Assembly: GCA_017622085.1 (NCBI GenBank)
Contig: JAGARU010000049.1
Location: forward strand, 53,364-117,363
Source: Clostridia bacterium
GTDB lineage: Bacteria > Bacillota > Clostridia > Oscillospirales > CAG-272
Direction: 5' to 3'
Length of the DNA stretch: 64,000 nucleotides
In this document: in pieces, positions 53,487-61,425 of the stretch
Numbering within the stretch: position 1 is the stretch's first letter
Layout of the letters: each line of letters begins with the position of its first letter
Notes under the pieces: generated by a model
Database searches by the model: none
The model's input: the letters and a program-made list of their open reading frames with translations, nothing else
Told to the model about the DNA's origin: nothing
Translations under genes and position numbers: made by a program

Positions 53487-54806
53487 TTACTGCTTGCGGA
53501 TATAGAATCCGCCGGGAGACGCCTCGATTGCTCCGTAGATTTCCAGAAGCGTCAGAGCGCCGGTAATGACCTTGGAGGACAAGCCGCATTTGGCAAGATC
53601 ATCCAAACCCATGGGTTTATTGGGTATCATAGCCGAGTACACCTTCTGCTCGGCTGGGGACAAACGGGAGGTATCAAAGGACGGCGTGATTTCCGATACG
53701 GAGGGCTCCTCTTCCTCGGACTCCAGCTGTGGCTCGGAGACTTTTTTCTCGACTGTCTTTTTAGTGCGTGCGGGAGCAGGCTTTTTCCTTTCGGGCTCCG
53801 GCATCTCAGGCGGAGTGCTCTCGCTATAGGCTCCCCAATCAAAGCCCTCCTCCGGGTGGCAAGCCACCGTCAAGATGCGGTCGGGCGAGGGGGGCGCCAG
53901 TTTGGCGGCACTCAGATTGGTACAATGAGGATAAAGGAACCAATAATTTTCCAGCACATCAAGTGCCGAGCGCGCAATCTGTGCGCCCTCCTTGATAAGC
54001 TCATTGGTTCCGCTGCTGCCGTGGGCGTTAATGCGGCCGGGAACGGCATAGAGATCTCTACCTTGCATTATGGCCTGGCGGGCGGTGATCAATGCACCGC
54101 TCTTTCGATCGGCCTCTACAACCACTGTGCCTTGGCACAAGCCGCAGATCAAGCGGTTACGTACGGGGAAATTGCCGCCGTGCGGCGGTGTATTGGGCGG
54201 GTACTCTGTTAAAATCAGACCGCCGGAATCCACAATACGTTTCATCAGCGGGCGGTTTTCCTTAGGATAGACCACGTTGATACCGCAGCCAAGCACGGCA
54301 ACGGTCGTTCCTCCGGCGTCCAGACATCCGGTCTGGGCAGTGCTGTCAATTCCTCTGGCAAGGCCACTGACAACGCATGCGCCGCCGGCTGCAAGGTTAT
54401 AGCCCATTCCGTATGAAATGACGCGACCGTAGTCGCTCATGGAGCGGGTACCGACCACGGCAATAAAGAGATCTGAGTTGAAATTGGGGATTTTACCGAG
54501 TGCGTACAGCACAAGGGGCGGATTCTCCAAGGTTTCCAGCGTTTTGGGATACAGCTCGCTACCCATGGTAATGAGGGTAACCTTATACTTTTCGCAAAAG
54601 GCGAGAATGGACTCAGCCTCGAACATATCCTTGTCGGACAAAGCGTTAATATGGCGGTGATTTAAAAATTCACAGGCCAGAAAGCGCTTACGTTCGCTTT
54701 CATAAACGGCCTCGACCCCGCCAAAGTGAGAGAGCAGCTTGGGACCAACCTTTGATCCTGCGGGAAGCCTGAGTGACAGCCACAACCATAACAACCGTTC
54801 GTCCAT
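53487..54806 (-). CDS. dprA: DNA processing protein DprA
   Basis: A 439-residue protein. The Rossmann-like DprA domain (about 60-290) has VGTRSMSDYG, VSGLARGIDSTAQTGCL and TVAVLGCGINVVYPKEN split over the ssDNA- and RecA-binding face. A Pro/Glu-rich linker leads to a C-terminal winged helix (about 370-435). DprA loads RecA on incoming DNA in transformation; it is also kept in non-competent species. First gene of the operon that runs to leuS. Confidence 0.96.
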   Translation of the reverse strand: MDERLLWLWLSLRLPAGSKVGPKLLSHFGGVEAVYESERKRFLACEFLNHRHINALSDKDMFEAESILAFCEKYKVTLITMGSELYPKTLETLENPPLVLYALGKIPNFNSDLFIAVVGTRSMSDYGRVISYGMGYNLAAGGACVVSGLARGIDSTAQTGCLDAGGTTVAVLGCGINVVYPKENRPLMKRIVDSGGLILTEYPPNTPPHGGNFPVRNRLICGLCQGTVVVEADRKSGALITARQAIMQGRDLYAVPGRINAHGSSGTNELIKEGAQIARSALDVLENYWFLYPHCTNLSAAKLAPPSPDRILTVACHPEEGFDWGAYSESTPPEMPEPERKKPAPARTKKTVEKKVSEPQLESEEEEPSVSEITPSFDTSRLSPAEQKVYSAMIPNKPMGLDDLAKCGLSSKVITGALTLLEIYGAIEASPGGFYIRKQ

Positions 54807-54856
54807 GTTTTCTCTCCTTACTTAACATTTATATCCTTTCGGGCATCCGTGCGGCC

Positions 54857-54875
54857 AAATCTCGCCGGGAGATTT
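54857..54875 (-). promoter_or_regulatory. Leader hairpin of the dprA operon
   Basis: AAATCTC (54857-54863) and GAGATTT (54869-54875) form a perfect stem around a 5-base loop in the leader of about 110 nt. No T-tract follows, so it is not a terminator. Confidence 0.45.
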
Positions 54876-54922
54876 ATGGCACAAAAACCCATAATACAGC
54901 CATTATAAAAGGCCTAATACTT

Positions 54923-54951
54923 AATATACATTATTATTATAAGCTTGTCAA
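54923..54951 (-). promoter_or_regulatory. Promoter of the dprA-leuS operon
   Basis: On the minus strand TTGACA (54946-54951), 17 bp, TATATT (54923-54928) with TG at the extended position. Confidence 0.88.
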
Positions 54952-55040
54952 TGGCAAATTTCCTTCAAATTCTTATTTTTTTCTTTATGTTAAGAGAGCG
55001 CAATCCGATCACGGTATACCAGTATTCGTTCACTCATAAT

Positions 55041-55079
55041 AAAAACAAGAGTAGGAGGATTGGTTTCCTTCTACTCTTG
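55041..55079 (-). terminator. Intrinsic terminator after the TrmH-family gene
   Basis: CAAGAGTAGGAGGA (55046-55059) pairs with TCCTTCTACTCTTG (55066-55079), with one G-T pair. A T-tract follows on the minus strand. The stretch 54952-55040 beyond it holds no gene that I can see. Confidence 0.85.
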
Positions 55080-55141
55080 CTCATTTTGTTTGCAAATGTT
55101 CTGCCACGGACATCACGCAGGCCGTTATCTCTTTTACGGCG

Positions 55142-55960
55142 TTATTTGATTTTAGCGATCTCCCACATCAGAACTGAGGATGCGATGGCCGCATTCAGGG
55201 ATTCTGTATTTTCCTCCATGGGAATATAAATGGCATCACTGCAGGCATCAACGGTTTCCGGAGACAGGCCGTGTCCCTCGTTGCCGATTACGATGCAGTC
55301 GCTAATGCGGAGAGCATCCTTCCCCGCCACCAGAGCTCGCTCCCTCGGGAGAGCAGCCATAGTTCTGCGTCCGGACTGATTCAGCGCATGGATTGCAGAA
55401 ACAAAGCTCTCGCAATAATCCAAACGGATCTTGAAAATTGCGCCCATCGCGCCACGCAGGACCTTAGGATTAAATACATCTGCACAGTCGGCACTGAGCA
55501 CCAGGCGGTTGAAGCCGAAAGCGGCGGCGGTACGGATCAGCGTACCAAGATTACCGGGATCACGTACGGACTCAAAGAGCATCATTTTTTCGGCAGCATC
55601 CGGCTGCTCCAGGGTGGTACAACGGTGAACATTTGCCAGCTTATCTACTACAGCAAGGATGCCTTGGGGTGCATTTTCGGTGGAGATCTTTTTATAAAGC
55701 TCGTTTGGGATCCGATAAGTCTCAGCGGACGGACACCGGGCAAGCAACTTATTTAATTTGTCTCCCCAGAAACCAAAGGCCGCGTCGCTGACATAAACCT
55801 CCCGCACGGAGGCTCCTGCCAGAACGGACTCCTCAAACAGCTTGATGCCCTCGCACACAAATACACCGTCTGCATCCCGGTACTTTTTGTCGACGTACTT
55901 GCCCACACGGATCATTTTCGGGTTGCTTTTACTGGTAATGGTTTGAAACAGTACTTCCAT
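55142..55960 (-). CDS. TrmH/SpoU family RNA 2'-O-methyltransferase
   Basis: A 272-residue SPOUT methyltransferase. The N-terminal part is a substrate-binding domain (LARCPSAETY and YKKISTENAPQGILAVV). The SPOUT knot has DPGNLGTLIRTAAAFGF, VIGNEGHGLSPE and IPMEENTESLNAAIAS. Members methylate 23S rRNA or tRNA; the exact base is not deducible. The start at 55960 has GGGGAGAAGG upstream. It follows rplT behind a terminator, so it may depend on read-through. Confidence 0.9.
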   Translation of the reverse strand: MEVLFQTITSKSNPKMIRVGKYVDKKYRDADGVFVCEGIKLFEESVLAGASVREVYVSDAAFGFWGDKLNKLLARCPSAETYRIPNELYKKISTENAPQGILAVVDKLANVHRCTTLEQPDAAEKMMLFESVRDPGNLGTLIRTAAAFGFNRLVLSADCADVFNPKVLRGAMGAIFKIRLDYCESFVSAIHALNQSGRRTMAALPRERALVAGKDALRISDCIVIGNEGHGLSPETVDACSDAIYIPMEENTESLNAAIASSVLMWEIAKIK

Positions 55961-55979
55961 ATGCCTTCTCCCCTTATGC

Positions 55980-56012
55980 AAAAGAGGTGTCCCACGGTTG
56001 TGCGGACACCTC
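55980..56012 (-). terminator. Intrinsic terminator between rplT and the TrmH-family gene
   Basis: GAGGTGTCC (55984-55992) pairs with GGACACCTC (56004-56012). On the minus strand only four T residues follow, so some read-through is likely. Confidence 0.7.
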
Positions 56013-56025
56013 GTTGCGTCTTGAA

Positions 56026-56379
56026 TTAAAGAGCTGCCTTAGCCTTCTCTACGATTGCTGCGAATGCTTCCTTATCGGAAATTGCAATCTCAGAGAGCAT
56101 CTTGCGGTTAAGATCGATGCCTGCAAGCTTGAGGCCGTGCATCAACTGAGAGTAGTTGATACCGCAAACCTTTGCCTGTGCAGAGATTCTTGCGATCCAG
56201 AGAGAACGGAAGTCTCTCTTCTTCATCTTACGGCCTGCGAATGCATAGTTGCCGCTCTTCATAACGGCCTGCTTAGCCATCTTGAAGTGCTTGCTCTTGC
56301 TACCCCAGTAACCCTTTGCCAGCTTCAGAATTTTATTTCTTCTCTTACGCGTCATAAGCGCGCCCTTGATTCTTGCCAT
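56026..56379 (-). CDS. rplT: 50S ribosomal protein L20
   Basis: A 117-residue basic protein with [20 protein letters not shown] at the N-terminus, KGYWGSKS and the C-terminal globular [17 protein letters not shown]20 starts 50S assembly and in Bacillus represses this operon through the leader. Confidence 0.98.
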   Translation of the reverse strand: MARIKGALMTRKRRNKILKLAKGYWGSKSKHFKMAKQAVMKSGNYAFAGRKMKKRDFRSLWIARISAQAKVCGINYSQLMHGLKLAGIDLNRKMLSEIAISDKEAFAAIVEKAKAAL

Positions 56380-56411
56380 GTCAGTTATCCTCCTATATTT
56401 CTACAATCCGA

Positions 56412-56606
56412 TTATTTGTTGATAAGCTTCTTGATGTTGGGAGCCATTGCCTCGCTCAGGCAAGCGGAGCCACGAAGGAATCTCTTGCGCTTAGTGGTCT
56501 TGTGGCCAAGGTTGTGGCGATGCTGAGCATGGAACATTTTTACTTTTCCGCTACCGGTAAGAGAAAATCTCTTGGCAGAAGCTTTATGTGTCTTGATCTT
56601 TCCCAT
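56412..56606 (-). CDS. rpmI: 50S ribosomal protein L35
   Basis: A 64-residue basic protein: GKIKTHKASAKRFSLTGSGK after Met, then HRHNLGHKTTKRKRFLRG. The ATG at 56606 has AAGGAAA upstream; a seven-codon longer frame begins in that site. It lies between infC and rplT as usual. Confidence 0.97.
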   Translation of the reverse strand: MGKIKTHKASAKRFSLTGSGKVKMFHAQHRHNLGHKTTKRKRFLRGSACLSEAMAPNIKKLINK

Positions 56607-56664
56607 AATAATTACGTTTCCTTTCAAAAATGAGTAATATTTCCTAAATTAAACCCCGGAGGAT

Positions 56665-57180
56665 TTATTTTTTAAGCGGAACTACGATCATTGACATGAT
56701 CCTTCCTTCAATGGTAGGCTGCTTGTCAACGTGGCCGGCCTCAGCACACACCTCGGTAAACTTCTTCATGATGTCGTAACCGATTTCCTGGTGCGCCATT
56801 TCGCGACCCTTGTAGCGAAGAACGACTCTTACCTTGTTGCCGGCGTTAAGAAAACGGATGGCGTTGTTTGCTTTGGTATTGAAGTCGTGCACATCGATGC
56901 GGCAGGAAAGCTGAACTTCCTTAACCTCAACGGTCTGCTGCTTCTTCTTTGCCTCTTTGTCTCTCTTATCCCGCTCATAACGGAACTTGCCGTAATCCAT
57001 GATCTTGCATACCGGGGGATTGGCGGTGGGGGCTATCAGCACAAGATCCAAGCCCATTTCGTATGCCTTTTCAAGCGCGTCGTGGGTATTCATGACGCCA
57101 AGCTGCTCGCTGTCGCCTGCAATTACACGGACTTCCTTATGCTTGATTTCCTCGTTAATTGCCAGTTCTTTTGCGCTAAT
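56665..57180 (-). CDS. infC: Translation initiation factor IF-3, with AUU start codon
   Basis: A 171-residue factor beginning SAKELAINEEIKHKEVRVI, with the linker YRKFRYERDKRDKEAKKKQ region and the C-terminal KVRVVLRYKGREMAHQE. IF3 keeps ribosomal subunits apart and proofreads start codons. No ATG, GTG or TTG in frame has a ribosome site; GGAGG lies 9 nt upstream of an ATT at 57178-57180. AUU starts on infC are known in other bacteria and let IF3 repress itself. A 20-codon longer frame would run through the attenuator. Confidence 0.93.
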   Translation of the reverse strand: MSAKELAINEEIKHKEVRVIAGDSEQLGVMNTHDALEKAYEMGLDLVLIAPTANPPVCKIMDYGKFRYERDKRDKEAKKKQQTVEVKEVQLSCRIDVHDFNTKANNAIRFLNAGNKVRVVLRYKGREMAHQEIGYDIMKKFTEVCAEAGHVDKQPTIEGRIMSMIVVPLKK

Positions 57181-57330
57181 GGTGAAACACCTCCATAAAA
57201 ATGAAAAATGTGCGGACAAAACTACTCCGCACACAAACAAACACGGCTACTTGCCGCATTTAAAATCTGTATTGAACCCGGGTCACTCGCTGGTGCCAAG
57301 GTGAGAACGGAGCGTTCTGCTTCTTTGTAC
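57181..57330 (-). ncRNA. infC-rpmI-rplT leader with attenuator
   Basis: A leader of about 150 nt separates the promoter from infC. It has a 5' hairpin (GAACG/CGTTC at 57305-57317), the CACC-TTGGCACC region and a small CGGC/GCCG stem, and ends in a terminator just before the AUU start. Position and layout match leaders controlled by L20 in Firmicutes; I cannot confirm the L20 site by eye. Confidence 0.7.
57197..57233 (-). terminator. Attenuator terminator in the infC leader
   Basis: TGTGCGGA (57209-57216) pairs with TCCGCACA (57226-57233) around a 9-base loop. On the minus strand ATTTTTCATTTTT follows, and then the infC ribosome site. Confidence 0.82.
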
Positions 57331-57336
57331 CTATGA

Positions 57337-57365
57337 AGTATATCATGTTCTTCTTCGTTTGTCAA
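57337..57365 (-). promoter_or_regulatory. Promoter of infC-rpmI-rplT
   Basis: On the minus strand TTGACA (57360-57365), 17 bp, TATACT (57337-57342). Confidence 0.9.
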
Positions 57366-57419
57366 TAGGTTTTTTGCAGTTTTTTGAAAGTTTTTTTCGA
57401 TCTTTTATCCGCAGATAAA

Positions 57420-57448
57420 TTGACTTTTGGGCGCCGGTATACTATAAT
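57420..57448 (+). promoter_or_regulatory. Promoter of the GH3 gene
   Basis: TTGACT (57420-57425), 17 bp, TATAAT (57443-57448). It is divergent from the infC promoter. Confidence 0.88.
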
Positions 57449-57503
57449 TATTTTGTATGGTTTATAATTATCACCTTTTATAATCAAGAACAGGAGAATT
57501 TTT

Positions 57504-59879
57504 ATGGAAAGAGTTTTGAAAACCGCTTTTGCCAGAGAAGCAGCCGCAGGAGGCATGGTCCTTCTGAAAAACGACAACGGCGTTCTTCCCTTAGCTGAAA
57601 ACGCGAAGGTCGCCCTCTTCGGCCGCCCCTCTTACTACATCTTCCGCATGGGCTCCGGCTCCGGCGATATGCTGGCACAGCCTCCGAGACAGATCTATCA
57701 GGGTCTTGAGGATGCGGGCATTTCTCTTTGTGCCGAGCTGAAGGAGCACTGCCTCCGTTGGCACACAGAAAACATCGGACGTCTTGACATCATCAACCGC
57801 AACTGGTTTGAGTGGACGAATATTATGCCCGAGGTTCCGCTGGATGCTTCCATGGTTGCGGCTGCTGCGGCAGAGACCGACACTGCGATTCTTACCATCG
57901 GCCGTTGCTGCGGCGAGGATAACGACCTGAAGCTTGAAAAGGGCTCCTTCTATCTTTCTGACGAGGAAGAGGCTTTGGTTAAGCTGGTAAGCGAAACCTT
58001 TAAAAAGACCGTTCTTCTTCTGAACGTAGGTACGATGATCGATTTGTCCGTTTTCGACAAATATTCCTTTGATTCTATTCTTTACACCGCCTTGGCCGGT
58101 GAGACAAGCGGCGATGCCATTGCCGATCTTCTGACCGGTAAGGTAAATCCCTCTGCAAAGATGGCGGCAACTTGGGCAAAGAAGTATGAGGATTATCCCA
58201 CAACCAAGGAGTTCTCTGCGCCCATTACCCACTACAGCGAGGGTATTTACGTTGGTTACCGTTACTTTGATACCTTTAACGTAGAGCCCCGTTACGCCTT
58301 TGGTTACGGTCTCAGCTACACCACCTTTGATCTGGCTGTTACGGACGTTCGTCTGGACGGCACGGTGGCTGACGTTTGCGTAACCGTAAAGAACACCGGC
58401 TCTTGTGCCGGACGTGAGGTTGTACAGTGTTACCTCTCCTGCCCCGACGGAAAGCTGGAAAAGGCTTATCAGGATCTGGCCGCTTATGCAAAGACCGGTC
58501 TTATTGCCCCCGGCGAAAGTGTAGAGGTCGTTCTCTCCTTTGATATTACCGACCACGCTTCCTTTGATGAGAATACAGCAAGCTACATTCTGGAAGCGGG
58601 CAGGTACGTGATCCGCGTAGGTAACTCCTCCAGAAACACCCACGTAGCCGGTGCAATCGCGCTTGATACAGAGGTTACTACTGTAAAGGCTTGCACCCGT
58701 CTTGCTGTGAATATGTGGCATCGCGACATCTCCAAGAAGGATGCAACTCCCATCACTTACGCAGGCGAGGCTGAGGAAATTGCTTCTGCCAAGGTTCTTG
58801 CCCTGGATCCTGCCGCCATTGAGCTGACCGTATTTGCACCTACGGAAAGCAATCCTCCCAAGGTTCTTACCGTGGCTGAGGAGGACAAGGGCATCACTTA
58901 CACCCTGAACGACGTTCTTGCCGGACGCGCTACGGTTGAGCAAGTGGTTGCTCAGATGGACAACTTCGAGCTTACCAGCTTTGTAAACGGTGCCATCTAC
59001 GAGGGTGCGGAAAAGAACGCAACCGTTGGCTCCATGGCAAAGAAGGTACACGGTGCCGCCGGTGAGATCTGGTCCTCCGAAAAATACGGTATTCCTGCTA
59101 ATGCCTGTGCAGACGGCCCCTCCGGCATCCGTCTCAGTATGTTCGGCTCTCCCGTGGAAACGGACACCGATATGGCCCACCTCATGGTCGCCTTCCCCTC
59201 CGGTACGATTCTTGCCAACAGCTGGGATCTTGACTGTGCAAGAAAGCTTGGCGTTTGTGTGAAAGACGATATGGACATCCTCGGCATTGAGGGATGGCTG
59301 GCTCCCGGTCTGAACATTCAGCGTAACCCCCTGAACGGACGTAATTTTGAGTACTACTCCGAGGATCCCCTTATCTCCGGTCGTTGTGCCGCTTACGTAA
59401 CCTACGGTGTGCAGTGTGACGAGGACGGCAATCAGACCGGCTTCTACACCACCATCAAGCATCTGGCTGCTAACAACAGTGACTGCAACCGCGGTTACTG
59501 TGACAGCATCATCAGCGAGCGTGCGCTTCGCGAGATCTACCTGAAGGGCTTCCAGATCGCCGTTGAGGAGTCTCAGCCCCATGCACTGATGACTTCCTAT
59601 AATATGATTAACGGTATGTATTGCTCTACCAACTACGATCTTCTTACCGGTATCCTCCGCGGCGAGTGGGGCTTTGACGGTATGGTAATGACCGACTGGA
59701 ACTGTGCCGGTTCTCCCGCTCTGTTCCAGCACGCCGGTAACGACCTGGTTATGCCCGGCAACTCCAAGCAGCAGATCCTTCGTGCGCTTGATACCGGTGC
59801 CATCGACCGTGCGGCAGTACAGAAATCCGTATGCCGCATCCTTGAACTGGTTATGAAGACCAACTTTGTAAAGAAATAA
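57504..59879 (+). CDS. Glycoside hydrolase family 3, permuted domain order
   Basis: A 791-residue cytosolic enzyme without a signal peptide. The order of the GH3 domains is reversed. The (alpha/beta) sandwich comes first (AGGMVLLKNDNGVLPL at about 15-30), then an Fn3-like domain (GREVVQCYLSCPDGK near 305-320), then the TIM barrel from about 470 (ADGPSGIR, GLNIQRNPLNGRNFEYYSED split). The nucleophile aspartate is in GMVMTDWN near 732. This layout is known from beta-glucosidases of Ruminococcus and Butyrivibrio. It probably hydrolyses imported beta-glucosides; the sugar is not deducible. AGGAG lies upstream of the ATG. Confidence 0.95.
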   Translation: MERVLKTAFAREAAAGGMVLLKNDNGVLPLAENAKVALFGRPSYYIFRMGSGSGDMLAQPPRQIYQGLEDAGISLCAELKEHCLRWHTENIGRLDIINRNWFEWTNIMPEVPLDASMVAAAAAETDTAILTIGRCCGEDNDLKLEKGSFYLSDEEEALVKLVSETFKKTVLLLNVGTMIDLSVFDKYSFDSILYTALAGETSGDAIADLLTGKVNPSAKMAATWAKKYEDYPTTKEFSAPITHYSEGIYVGYRYFDTFNVEPRYAFGYGLSYTTFDLAVTDVRLDGTVADVCVTVKNTGSCAGREVVQCYLSCPDGKLEKAYQDLAAYAKTGLIAPGESVEVVLSFDITDHASFDENTASYILEAGRYVIRVGNSSRNTHVAGAIALDTEVTTVKACTRLAVNMWHRDISKKDATPITYAGEAEEIASAKVLALDPAAIELTVFAPTESNPPKVLTVAEEDKGITYTLNDVLAGRATVEQVVAQMDNFELTSFVNGAIYEGAEKNATVGSMAKKVHGAAGEIWSSEKYGIPANACADGPSGIRLSMFGSPVETDTDMAHLMVAFPSGTILANSWDLDCARKLGVCVKDDMDILGIEGWLAPGLNIQRNPLNGRNFEYYSEDPLISGRCAAYVTYGVQCDEDGNQTGFYTTIKHLAANNSDCNRGYCDSIISERALREIYLKGFQIAVEESQPHALMTSYNMINGMYCSTNYDLLTGILRGEWGFDGMVMTDWNCAGSPALFQHAGNDLVMPGNSKQQILRALDTGAIDRAAVQKSVCRILELVMKTNFVKK

Positions 59880-59963
59880 ACCAAGCAGAAAATTTTCCTG
59901 CGAAACGTGCTGTACACTTAAGAACCTTTTTTAAGTTCAAGAGAATACAGTGCCTGCCAACAG

Positions 59964-60003
59964 AAAAAGGACGAAGAGCTGTTAGAAGCTTCTCGTCCTT
60001 TTT
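59964..60003. terminator. Intrinsic terminator between GH3 and serpin genes
   Basis: AAAAAGGACGA (59964-59974) pairs with TCGTCCTTTTT (59993-60003), with a further AAGC/GCTT-type pairing inside. T-tracts on both strands suit convergent genes. Confidence 0.85.
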
Positions 60004-60066
60004 CTTTGCATGTACTGCGCTTATGTCTATCGAGTCCGCAAGCGCCAGCACAATCTGGCAGGATTT

Positions 60067-61425
60067 TTATTGCGGATGATTCACTACACCGGCAAACAGG
60101 GGGAGATCATAGTAATTTGTGATGACAAAGATGAAGGGTCGGTCTACCACAAAGTCGATCATCTCCTCCGGGGGGGCGGGGCTGGTTGCGCCGGGGATCT
60201 CAATATAGCTGGCGGCGGTGACGCCTTCCTCGTCGATGCAGACGCGGGTAGCCTGATTGACTGAGGTCAGATAGGTATCTGCGTCGATAGCTCCGGAAAA
60301 ATCGGCCTCCGCCCAATCAAACACGTCGGTTACCCCAAGAGACATCAGATCCTTTTTCAAATCACTGCTCCATCGAACGTCGAATTTAGGAATGGAAAGG
60401 TTGACCATCATATATTTTGAACCGCTGGTATCGCCATCGTAGTTTCCGAGGATAAGATCCATGTAGTTACCGGAGGTAAGGATGTCATCAACAGAGCAGC
60501 CTTCATCCGGAAGAATAAACCACATAGAGCTGTTATCCCGCAGCCGGAGAGCAACGGCCGAGCAATCCTCCGCCCAATAGTATTCCGTTTGCAGGCGATT
60601 CCGGTTCATGAAGGTGCATCGGATGTCTCCCCCGGGGGCATGGAACAGATCTTTTGTATTTTTTGATGCATCAAATTCAGCACCCAAGACCCATTTGGCC
60701 TGATAAAAGACGGTAGAGTAAATGGCAAACAAAGTATATTCGTCAAAGCCGGAGGCGGCCTTCTGAACTTCTGATTCTAAGAGCCCACCGGTATTCTTGT
60801 TCAGCCATGCACAGATATCCTTGGCCGTTCGCTCATCTGCCAGCTCTGCCTGGTAGACAGAGGTATAGTAGTTGCCGGCCAATGTGTCCATCAAGGCCTG
60901 ATTATAGCTAAGGTCCTCATCCAGCCACACGGAATTGGCAAGAACAGTTTTCGAATTGTTATCCCGGTAGCAGGCATTCCAAATTTCATTGGTCTGGGTA
61001 CGAAGGGTTTCAATATTATCAACGTTTAAAAGAGACAAAATCTGTTCTTGGGAGGCACCACTCGCCATTTCGGCGACAATGGCGAGAGCCATATAGAGAT
61101 TGATGGGAGAATAGGTCTGATTTTCTTCGGCAGCTCCTGTCAGGATGGTGCCTATGCTTTTCTCAAAAAAATCCGATAAATCCTTAGCCTCTTCTCGGAC
61201 GTTATCACGATAGAGCCATTTATATTCCGGGTATTCCGCTACGCTGATCGCGTGAGCTCGGATAGCCATGGGGCGGGAAAACAGACCAAACACCAGCACG
61301 AAGGCCATGGCGGCGGCCACGATGCTGATCCAGGTTCTTTTTCTTGTTTTTTTAGGGGTGATAGCCTCTTGAATATGGGCGTCGCTTATTTCATTTAAAG
61401 CGGTTTCTACGTCTTCACGCTTCAT
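60067..61425 (-). CDS. Membrane-anchored serpin, probable anti-sigma partner
   Basis: A 452-residue protein. Residues 1-32 are cytosolic (MKREDVETALNEISDAHIQEA, then KKTRKR). One membrane segment spans about 33-52 (SIVAAAMAFVLVFGLF). The rest, from about 85, is a full serpin: SPINLYMALAIVAEMASG, the NSVWLD strand, STVFYQAKW, and the C-terminal signature FVVDRPFIF with LFAGVVNHP. The reactive-centre loop lies at about residues 399-417, with hinge EEGVTAAS. Serpins trap proteases through a large conformational change. The ATG overlaps the ECF sigma gene by 11 bp. The cytosolic stretch resembles short segments on membrane proteins encoded after clostridial ECF sigma genes. The anti-sigma role is inference. 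Confidence 0.88.
   Translation of the reverse strand: MKREDVETALNEISDAHIQEAITPKKTRKRTWISIVAAAMAFVLVFGLFSRPMAIRAHAISVAEYPEYKWLYRDNVREEAKDLSDFFEKSIGTILTGAAEENQTYSPINLYMALAIVAEMASGASQEQILSLLNVDNIETLRTQTNEIWNACYRDNNSKTVLANSVWLDEDLSYNQALMDTLAGNYYTSVYQAELADERTAKDICAWLNKNTGGLLESEVQKAASGFDEYTLFAIYSTVFYQAKWVLGAEFDASKNTKDLFHAPGGDIRCTFMNRNRLQTEYYWAEDCSAVALRLRDNSSMWFILPDEGCSVDDILTSGNYMDLILGNYDGDTSGSKYMMVNLSIPKFDVRWSSDLKKDLMSLGVTDVFDWAEADFSGAIDADTYLTSVNQATRVCIDEEGVTAASYIEIPGATSPAPPEEMIDFVVDRPFIFVITNYYDLPLFAGVVNHPQ

Noticed and set aside
54952..55040. Possible small gene between the dprA promoter and the TrmH terminator
   Set aside because: Frames there overlap the promoter or terminator, have no ribosome site and no coding character.
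57240..57330. T-box riboswitch in the infC leader
   Set aside because: The T-box core (AGGGTGGTACCGCG-like) is absent; a leader for ribosomal-protein control fits better.
57591..59732. Minus-strand open frame of 713 codons opposite the GH3 gene
   Set aside because: The GH3 protein is complete and well supported. The antisense product has no family features and an improbable composition.
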